A stretch of 64,000 nt of DNA from Phialocephala subalpina (lineage: Eukaryota > Ascomycota > Leotiomycetes > Helotiales > Mollisiaceae), in NCBI GenBank assembly GCA_900073065.1, contig FJOG01000081.1, positions 1-64,000 on the forward strand, in the 5' to 3' direction. The position numbers and the translations under genes are program-made. Within the stretch, counting starts at the first letter, position 1. The number at the start of each line of letters is the position of its first letter. The notes beneath the pieces were generated by a model. That model was not told the origin of the DNA. It made no database searches and worked only from the letters and a program-made list of their open reading frames with translations. Positions 55,620-64,000 of the stretch are shown here, in pieces.

Positions 55620-58614
55620 TCAGACGAAAGCAGAGACGAAAGTACCCACAATCCCCGTAATCCTCTCGAGTTTACCCTTTGGATCCGAAGCAGGAGTAGA
55701 ATCCATATTTGAACCCTTTATTCTATCGTAAACATGAGACCAATACTCTTCGTCATAATCTTTAATCGCAGCAGAGCATGTGTGGCGTTTCGTGTCCTCC
55801 AGATCTGGGTTATGATCGTCCAAAGGAACACGGTCCACTGCGGATTCGAGCTTATATCCTTCCTCCCATTCCTCCTCTGTCTCCCATGCCGAGTCTGTGA
55901 GGTCTGACTCATCTGTTTCCCATCCAGCACTGTCATCTTCCCCGCTGTCGTGCTGCTCCACCACATTGGTGCTATCCATGGCCATCGCTTGGAACGGGCC
56001 ACTCGCTGGATCTTCAATCCTTGTCTCGGATGACGACTGTTGACCTTCTTTATAATAATCTCTTCCAACTCCCATTACAGGGCTCCTTGTCACGCCGCTT
56101 TTACCCTTGCAGTTCTCATGATTTTCATCTCGTTGTGAAATATCGTAAAGGTAGGTCTGGATGATGGAGCTGTAAGGGCGGTTTAAAGCCTGAAGCTCGA
56201 GACTAGCCTCCTTTAAAGCCTTATTCCATACATTGAACGTCCGCGCATTATGATCTGCAGCATGCTCTGAGAAATTTTCAAGGACCGTCCGGTTTGCTAG
56301 CTGCGTGGACCCAAGGATCAACAAAAGTTTGATGACCTTGAGCATATATGCTTGCACAAGTATCAATTTCTTCGTTCGGTGACGTAGCCAAGGGGCTGAA
56401 CCGCGGTAATAATCGTGCTCCGACAATAATGCAATCACTTCTGCCCCTTTATGAATTGCTAGATTTACGCAGTTCTCCAAGTGGCAAGCACACCTTGTAT
56501 CAAGGAGTCGATTGTGCTTTAGCAACTCACTTAGTAAGTCCGACTTTGCTTCGAGGTACGCCTTGATTTCTGAAGCTGTACACGTTACCCAGAAGCTCAC
56601 ATGTTCCCGTTCCGGACCGTGCTTCTCATTCCCTCTCATCAGCCAAGGGTAGTGTGCAGCATCACAAAATTCATAGAGATTTCCAGGATCCCAAGAAAGT
56701 GGCCATTCCTCTTGGCGAATTAATGAGTTGAGCCCAGCAAGTGGTAATGTATCAGAAAAATCGAGACCTGGAAACTCTAATGGGCAGTATTGGGCCTTCC
56801 TGTTGACTCCTATTCGCGCATCTGATCTTGAAAAAGGGTCGGATTTCGCATTCCTTAGCAACTTATTTAGTAAGTACTGAAAATGGTCTTCGTGTTTCGA
56901 AATAGAGCCACCGGACTGAAACCAACATGAAATAAATAGCATAACGGGAGTGCTGTAGAAAATTATCAGTCTTTAAACAGAAATATAGACAATGAAAACT
57001 TACTAGTAGTGCATATCTAGAGTCCCAGTGTCAACACCTTGGTTCAAGAGGTAGTCAACAACCCTGGATAAACGTGCTAAATGAAGTATAGGCGATCTTT
57101 GAAGTTTTGTGTTGGTGAACTTTGCCATTAGTAAGTAGAATCTTTATATAACGATGCAAGATCTTACTCTAGCCCCGAGGAACACATAACCCAGAAGATT
57201 TCGTCCATCATCATCTACGTCATATGGAGACGCCTTACATTCGTCAAACAGTCGACGAATTGCATCCAGATCATGGCTCCGACAAGCTTTGAAGATTTTG
57301 GCGGTCGGAGGACGAATATTTACTGTGCTGAGATTGAATTGGGAGCACGATTGCTTGTTCGTTCGATCGAAGAGCTTCGAGGTCTGAACCTTTAGCACAG
57401 CTCCTTTAGAAAACAACCAGGAAGCTGGCAGGAGCGTGACAGTGGTGTGTGAGACGTGTTTTCTATCCACTTCTGAATCCGATGACTGCTCAGATCTTTG
57501 ACGAAAGTACGCAACTGTGGCAGTTGCCATCACAAGTGTGCCAAAAATCGTACCTTTCGTCAATTCCTGTCGGGTCTCGACTGAAGTCTCCTTAATCCAG
57601 CGATCCGAAGGGCTTCGCGAAATGACTGGAGGATCTAGCTGCTTTAAACACGGCGGCGATCTCTGGCTGGAATCAAGTTGGTGATTTCCACTGCTCTGTA
57701 TAATTCGGCTTCTGTGCTTGCTAGCACACTTTCTGTGAATCTTATTGGCATTTCGATTTGGATTTATGCGAAGATGGGTCTGCAAGGTTTTTGATATAGT
57801 CTGCTCCATTTCTCTGCTGACTTCCTCCAGTAACTTGGGCCGCAAGGAGAGAGTCTCAGCAACGAGCTTTTGTGCGGCACCTTCGATCTTGTCCGTGGCA
57901 TTTTGGATTTGGCGTGTATCATTTGGCAAACTACCCACCAATGAATATGTTTCCGTCGTCATCTGTGCCATGCTTGCCGAAGTTGAAGCCAGACCTGATA
58001 CTGCCTGCTGTATTTGCTCAACCGTTGTCTGAGTCTTGATAGAGGCGGCCAAGGCAGTTTGGTAGGCAAGTGATAGATCTGATATCGACAGTTGCGTAGC
58101 TTGCAAACTTTCTGAATTCTCCGCGTAAACATTTCTGAGACATATTAGCGCAAACGCAAACAACATGCAAAGAAAACTAGGGCTCCGGGTTTGAGTACCT
58201 CATAATCTTCATCCACGATAGCAAAAGCATAAGCTTTGCCCGTTCCAGATTACCAAGATGCTTGGAAAACTTGGTCCGTTTCAGGGCAACACTGAACTGC
58301 TTCCACGCTTTCTGTCGTTGCCTGAGATTATCCGCAGGTTCGTTGGCCTTTATTAAGTCGACAAGTTCACCAATACAAGTGCAGCATACTTTGAGAGCTT
58401 GCTCGAGGTCTTGGTCATGGCCGGAAAAGGAACTTTGGATCGAGGTGATAAGTGATTCGAGGAACTTGAGCTCCTCAAGCAACTTTCTGACATCGTTTGG
58501 TGCATCAGTGAGATCTTTAAAGAAATCGAACAGAAAATTCGAGCCTTGTGCAAGCTGCCCAGCAAATCCAACAATTCCAACAATGCTGCCAACCAGTCCT
58601 ACAGCTTCAGCCAT
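55620..58614 (-). CDS. STAND-like protein: N-terminal helical domain, ankyrin, no NACHT
   Basis: A 943-residue protein. Exons: 58614-58199, 58134-57168, 57119-57004, 56952-55620; introns of 64, 48 and 51 bp, all GT-AG, in frame. The N-terminus MAEAVGLVGSIVGIVGFAGQ and FFKDLTDAPNDVRKLLEELK is the helical domain seen at the front of fungal NLRs (SesA/HeLo-like class). A long region with coiled-coil character follows (EQIQQAVSGLASTSASMAQM), then ankyrin-like sequence (IFKACRSHDLDAIRRLFDEC, LLGYVFLGA, ILHLARLSRVVDYLLNQGVD). The C-terminal half has no recognised domain and ends in an acidic tract (AWETEEEWEEG). No P-loop or NACHT is present, so this is an unusual or reduced architecture. Start chosen at MAEAVG, the family-typical first residue. 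Confidence 0.8.
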
Positions 58615-59977
58615 CGTGTCCGAATCGAGACCTGGTGAGGAGCTAGCACGGAGAATTGCAACATAAGCTTCTTGCTGAATTTTAAGAATATTACCGGAAA
58701 TCACAAGGCCGGGAGTGTGTTAAAATCAAGCTGAAGTGGTGGTCGCCACGTTGCCCAAGTGGCGCTTTGACAGGGGAGAGCAGTCAGTGCACAACGGGAA
58801 GGTTACATAGGGCTGATTGCAAGGCGAATCTGGAAGTAGCAAAAATAATAAAATCGGACACTCGGAGAGAGGGAATTGTCTACCTTCATAATGGCATTGC
58901 AAATTGACAAGAAAGGAGAGGGAAGGGACAGAGGATGGAGGTTCAGAGAATAAAGCCGAAGCCTCGAGGACCCCTGGTCCCATGGGCCTCGCCGTCTAGA
59001 CCGCCAAGTGTGCAAAATCTTAAAGCAGCGGGGGATGCTAGCAAGTCGACTACCGAAAATAATAACTTATTTGCTATTTAATCGTTTAAAATAATTCTTT
59101 ATTTTATTTTTTATTTGATTTAAAAATATAATTTATTAAAAAAATTATATATATTTTAATATTTAATTTTAAATTAAATTTTTTATTTAATATATTTAAA
59201 GATTTTAATTAATTAATTATTATATATTTTTATTAATTATAATTTTATTTTAAATTTCTAATATAAATTTTTTTCTTTTATATAATTTCTAATGATTTTA
59301 TTAAGTTTAATATATATATTTAAAAAAGATATTAAATAATTTTTCGAATATTATATATAATTTTTTTAAAAAAAATATTTTATTTTTCTTTAAAGTATTT
59401 AATTTATATTATAATCCTAATTATATTAATTCTATGTTTTAAATTTGAAAAAATTTTATTCAAAGGTTATGAAAATATTTAATATTATTATCTAAGTAAA
59501 AATAGGATTTTAAGTGGGATAGAATTTCGGGCGGGATCTTGGTTACCTGAGAAGGCTATCAGCAAAGACGGCGAGCAAAACCCTGCCGTGGAGCTTGATA
59601 TTGATAGACGTATGAGGATATTTCTTGAAGAAGTTGAAAGGTTGATTGTCATCAGATGAGTTGGTGGGACATCGATGGCACCTGCCTTGCTTCGAACTGC
59701 CATGCCCAAACTCTCCTTCAACTTTACTACTACACCTTGATCGTTCATGCACCTTCCTATGAAGAATCAGACTTTGAATAACATGCATTGCCAAAAAGGT
59801 GTCTTCACAAATCGCTAAAAGGGTATACAAAAAAGCCACGCAAGGTCGCCTGAAGCAGCATCACTCCGGCCCCTCAACTCCATCTTCGGTATTAGGGTAT
59901 CATTCGTATGCAATATCACCAATTTTCTCTAGTCCCCTCCCCTCCTCCCCACACCACGTCCTTCTCCTCGAAACAAC
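58615..59977. other. Intergenic with AT-rich core (59040-59510)
   Basis: Promoter side of the helical/ankyrin gene, then about 470 bp of RIP-type AT-rich DNA, then normal-GC sequence up to the 3' end of the MARVEL gene. Short frames in 59488-59839 have no recognisable domain. Confidence 0.5.
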
Positions 59978-60502
59978 CTAAACAGTCGCCCTCCCAGTCC
60001 ACCTCGTCTTGTTATTCCTATACTTCACCCAATAGACAGCCATTCCAATCGCAGAGATCAACCAAAGCAACGTATTCACCCAAATCCTCCTAAACCGCTC
60101 TGCACCCCACTACCCCCCTCCGCGCGTTCTTTGATATACATGTTGCTAAATAACCAAAATAGCGCGATCGAGAGGATGAACAGAATCGTGTCCGCGATGA
60201 AGGCGAAGGGGATGAGATAGAGGACGGTGAAGAAGGTGGAGAGGGAGGCGGTTACTTCTGCGTAGACCTAGATAGAAAGTTAACTGCGACTCGTAGAGAA
60301 GCTGGAAGCGTGGCTTTGGGGAGGGAAATGGGGATAGAAGGAGAGGGCGGGAGAGGAGAGAACGTACCCATTTCCCATCGTTGTCCTTGTGCTCCTTATT
60401 CGCTTTGTGTAGGTCGACGCCGTACAGTCCACAGACTGTGAGCGCGAGGACGGGGCGATGTAGCCCAGTTCCATTTCGACGTTGTGGAAGACACCCACCC
60501 AT
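59978..60502 (-). CDS. MARVEL-type membrane protein, with a frame break
   Basis: Minus-strand gene. The first visible exon starts MGGCLPQRRNGTGLHRPVLA at 60502 and contains LALTVCGLYGVDLHKANKEH. A GT-AG intron at 60367-60268 joins it to KWVYAEVTASLSTFFTVLYL, IPFAFIADTILFILSIALFW and LFSNMYIKERAEGGSGVQ. The next homologous block, RFRRIWVNTLLWLISAIGMA, lies in another frame and runs to TAG at 59980-59978. Joining them needs a small indel at about 60090, or a G-rich 50-bp intron with a GTATAT donor. Spacing of hydrophobic segments fits fungal MARVEL proteins, but the first helix is short, so an upstream exon may be missing. It would be a plasma-membrane or vesicle protein. Confidence 0.65.
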
Positions 60503-61400
60503 CTTGTTCTTCTCCTCGTTCTCTCTTTCTCTCTTTTCCTGATGTTCGATGCTGTGGAAGGGATGCAGCGCGCGGCGTATTGTATTGTGTATCTGCGTGT
60601 TCATGAATCGCAATGATATTCCTTGTCGCGTTGAAAGGTAGAAGATCGTCGTTGATATCGAACTTGCAGATGCGGTGAATGGCATCAAACCATCACGAAA
60701 CCAAGTTGATGTCCCCTCCTCCCCTATACAGCCGTCCAAGTCGTCGTCGTGCCATGCCATGATCGTGGCTTCCTCTTCCAAAGGGTTTTGGCCATCGCAA
60801 TCAACCCACCACGCCGCCAAAGTGAACCATCCGACGTTAAGATTGGAGACAGCGCCTGTCACCAATAGTTGCTGTGCTTGGCAGGCGACACGAAGAGAAG
60901 GGAAGCATAAATCAGAGATTGGACGTTTGATGGTGGCATTTTCAGGTTGTTGCTGGTGAAGTTGGCAGAAGAGGGTTTTGATGGTGTCCTTGGTGGGTGT
61001 GCCCGTACAGTTTCGCTTCGGTGAGCGGGCTTAGACCTTAACCTTAGTTCTCTTAATTACTACTATATTCACATTCTTTGAGTGAAGCCATTCGCATTGC
61101 ATCGAGCGCATTCATGATGTTGTTTCATTCGCGCATTTTATCTTGTGTTGGTGGTATAGCTGCCAATCCTATTCGACGCATTGTTGTGCTCACCTCTGCA
61201 AGGCAAGGCAATAGGCAGACCGACAGGCAGAGCGACCGGAGGTGCTGGCCAACACACTTTGTTGGCGCAGTGAGGCTGTGAAATCGAGACAACTGGAAAT
61301 AATGAGGCTGCCCATCACATGCTTCGTATATCCCCAAAATCTTTCAATGTTCACTCACTTCCACTCCTCACGTACTGTATACCTGTTCACAGCATGCAGT
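60503..61400. other. Intergenic, no supported gene
   Basis: About 900 bp between the MARVEL gene and the NACHT gene on the opposite strand, probably including both promoters. The minus-strand frame extending upstream from 60502 has no recognisable domain. Confidence 0.45.
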
Positions 61401-64000
61401 ATGGCATTGCCAGCCCATACAATAGCTAGCCAGGAGGGCAACGAGATCGATCCATGGATAATAGCGCGAGATCAATATGTTGCTGATCTGAGCCCGGAGG
61501 AGCGAGGAATATTCGACAGCGCTACCTTGGAGAACATTTTGATTACATCTGCAGAATTACATCTGCAGAAGAGCAGCAACAACACCAGCAGCAGAGCCGG
61601 ACTCGGGCCGTGATGCGAAGGCTCAAGCCATTCTTTTCTACGTTGGAGGAATTTGGAGCGGCTTTCGACGTTATCTCAAACACATATTCGTTGGCATTGG
61701 CCCCGCTGTGGGGAGGCCTGCGAGTCATTTTGATGCTCTCAAAGAAATTCAACAAAGTCTTCGACAGTATAGTTGACGTCTTAGTACGGATTGACTACGA
61801 TCTTCCTCGATTCCGCACCTATCAACGAATCTTTGGGCACCATCAACGCATTATTGCTGCACTTTCGTTAGCATACCTGGACATCATCACTCTCTGCGGG
61901 GAAATCAAAGTGTTCATCAGAGGCATTCAGAAGTCTCGCCTCAAATCTTTGGCTCAGCTCTTTGGTCCCTTGGAACACCACCTCTCTGAAGCAACAGATC
62001 GTTTTCGTTTACATCGAGATGACATCGAATTAGAAGCTGGAGCTTGCCATATGATCGAGTCTGCAAAACACTATGATATCGAGGTACACAATCGAGAATT
62101 AGCAACAATCGAACGAACAGCACAGATGAGAACCCATCTCCGTTCATTGCTCTCTCCAATCAACTGTTCGGAGAAGCAACGAAAGATACTAAAAACGCGG
62201 GAAGCCGGTACTGGCGAGTGGATCTTTTGCGACCAGAACTATCAACTCTGGCAAAGCTCTCAGGACAATTCCATCCTATCGATCTTTGGAATTCCAGGAT
62301 GCGGTAAAACAGTCCTATCTTCTTGTCTTATACAAAAAATCTCCCAGGCTGCGAATCCCAGGAATTTCTTCACATATCACTATTGTGACTACAAGGTTTC
62401 GAGGAGCTTAAACCCCATGATCATTGCTGGAAGTCTTATCAATGGCCTCCTTGATAACGTTGAGATCACGGACGAATTGTCCTCTCTAATAGTCAATGTC
62501 TACCAAGATGGCAAACTCGCGCCACTTGAGGACGATGTCTTCCGCATATTGGATCTGGTGTTAGAGGGTAGACCTGACACAACAGTGCATGCTGTGATTG
62601 ATGGCATTGATGAGATGTTTGAGAGGGACAGACCTGTTCTTTTTAGGTTTCTCAAGCATTTCATGGAATGCAAACACTCTATGATCAAAATGTGCATAAC
62701 ATCCAGAGCAGATACTGCAAACATGATCTCCCCATCAAGTTCACACAGCTATAGAGTGCATGTTGCGCAGAGCAATATCTCGTCTGATATTAACATCTTC
62801 GTACGGAATGCTGTGACTACTCTGGTTTCATCGAATGAATTGATAATCGGAGACCCTTCATTGCAGGAAACTATCATCGAAAGACTGTCGCAAGGGGCTA
62901 AAGGGATGTGAGTACCAACCCGCTGCTTTATTCATGTTCGATATGTCTGACTATGTAGGTTCTTATGGGTAACCTTTCAGCTTGACTCTCTCCTCGAATG
63001 TCTTACGGATGCCAGTATTCAAGCCGCGCTCGATAATCTGCCCCGAGATCTCAATGAAACCTATCAGAGGCTGCTTGGACGAATAGAGAACCTCGAGCGG
63101 CGGGTTCTCGTGCATCGGATGCTGCAGTGGCTAGTGTGTGCGAGGAGGCTCCTGCAAATCGATGAACTTTTAGAAGGGATTGCGTTCACCGTCGAGGATG
63201 GCCATTGGGATTCCGCGAAGATACCATTGGACTATACCAGATTAATTCGAGCCTCTGGAAATCTCGTCGTGGTAGATGACGAAGACCAATCAGTGCAACT
63301 CGCACATTATACAGTGCGGCAATACTTGCTAGATCCACCCTCCAAAGTCAGTCTCGGGCCAGGATTCTCGTTTCAATTCTTGAGGGAAGATGCGGAGCGC
63401 TACGTGGGAGAGATTTGCATCACATATCTCTGCTTCACCGATTTCGAGACACAGTTGACGAGATATACTAATCGGACGAAGAAGCACATGGCGGCGATTG
63501 AAAGGGCTTTGCTTGACTCCCACTCTATTGTTCCGGGTGGAATCGTTAAATCCGCGGTCATCGCCTGAAGCAAATTTCTGCGACCAATGGGCCAATACAA
63601 GCCTTCCAATATCGACTTCTCCCGACATGTTCCGGACACTCAGCCTGGTTTACGACCAAAGTATGAGCTTCTGGGGTATGTCGTCAACGAATGGTTATAC
63701 CACACCCGTAATCTTCTTTTGGAGGAGACTGAAAATACCCAGAGAACAGCTTCTGCTAGGAAAATTTGGCGTCAGTTTCCAGACTTGGTACGAAAACCTT
63801 TTTGTCTTGCAACCGGATCATGAACGCTATTCGCTGACCACTTAGCAGGTGTATCGGAAGAGTCTGCTCTTCAAGTTAAGACCATGGGAAGAAGCCAGGA
63901 TCACAAATCCTCAGCTCCCCGATTGTCCACTCATCTGCTGGGCTATCCAGAACGACCATTTTTCTCTCCTCAAATCAGTGGCTGAAAACACACCAGTCTT
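61401..64000 (+). pseudogene. NACHT/STAND gene broken by a 14-bp duplication; runs off the end
   Basis: Starts MALPAHTIASQEGNEIDPWI at 61401, with the N-terminal region ARDQYVADLSPEERGIFDSA. The frame then breaks at a 14-bp tandem duplication (61542-61569) and resumes as VMRRLKPFFSTLEEFGAAFD (upstream STAND domain, DUF7708-like). No GT donor lies in the interval, so an intron does not explain it. P-loop: SIFGIPGCGKTVLSS. Walker B: HAVIDGIDEM. Introns at 62908-62958 and 63788-63848 are GT-AG and in frame. A TGA at 63566-63568 interrupts the frame in the post-NACHT region (SAVIA then SKFLRPMGQYKPSNIDF), unless a weak GTTAAA donor excises 57 bp. The final part (CPLICWAIQNDHFSLLKSVA) looks like the start of ankyrin-type repeats and is cut by the window edge. 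Confidence 0.8.
61542..61569 (+). repeat. 14-bp tandem duplication causing a frameshift
   Basis: ATTACATCTGCAGA occurs twice back to back (61542-61555, 61556-61569). With only one copy the STAND reading frame is continuous from 61401 to 63565 apart from the intron. Confidence 0.9.

Noticed and set aside
55278..55712. Plus-strand 144-codon frame with HCPAC
   Set aside because: Single Cys pair only, no domain, and it overlaps the 3' end of a well-supported minus-strand gene.
59488..59839. Minus-strand frames of 86-98 codons
   Set aside because: Two frames overlap each other with no domain; one begins in the AT-rich tract.
1..64000. CRISPR arrays, operons, bacterial promoters, riboswitches
   Set aside because: Introns and gene families show this is fungal nuclear DNA; no spaced direct-repeat array was seen and prokaryotic features are not expected.

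Overview
The window is nuclear DNA of a filamentous ascomycete (Pezizomycotina; the mix of families would suit Leotiomycetes, but that placement is only an inference). Genes carry short GT-AG introns of 45-117 bp. Typical fungal families are present: HET, NACHT/STAND, P450, MFS, a LaeA-like methyltransferase and a MARVEL protein. Gene-rich islands of normal GC alternate with very AT-rich, gene-free tracts (1-2280, 17220-19280, 44750-44941, 50009-50620, 53100-55020, 59040-59510) that look like repeat-induced point mutation (RIP) debris. There is a 541-bp assembly gap at 53637-54177.

Layout. 2.3-5.4 kb: a V8-like serine protease, a possible small protein and GGGATY repeats. 5.7-16.5 kb: a cluster-like run of metabolic genes (CmcJ/GA4-desaturase-like enzyme, SDR, MFS transporter, P450, a C2H2 regulator with an in-frame stop, a flavodoxin-like protein, a wrecked Zn2Cys6 regulator) with no backbone synthase. 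20.0-23.3 kb: two methyltransferases on the minus strand. 24.1-32.2 kb: a NACHT receptor-like gene whose 3' end encodes a degenerate kinase, split by a 4,011-bp hAT transposon with an 8-bp target duplication; the host frame is open across the empty site. 32.6-38.6 kb: a UDP-glycosyltransferase, an amidase and a SPRY protein. 39.3-44.5 kb: a tandem array of six paralogs, all + strand. Where readable, each has an N-terminal proline-tyrosine (PY-type) motif and a C-terminal Trp-rich, possibly SAM-like domain. The two outer copies are open and the four inner ones carry stops of the C-to-T/G-to-A type. 44.9-50.0 kb: a complete but RIP-damaged Ty3/Gypsy element with 348-bp LTRs and a GTAAT target duplication. 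50.6-64 kb: a HET gene, a helical/ankyrin STAND-like gene, a MARVEL membrane protein, and a second NACHT gene broken by a 14-bp tandem duplication and probably an in-frame stop, running off the window end.

Taken together, the right half is dense in non-self-recognition-type genes (two NACHT, one HET, one helical/ankyrin) embedded in transposons, and the left half looks like a decaying secondary-metabolite neighbourhood. Several genes that look frameshifted at first sight (protease, CmcJ-like gene) become fully open once canonical introns are removed; those that do not are listed as lesions. The strongest candidate for an undescribed system is the tandem PY-motif paralog family.
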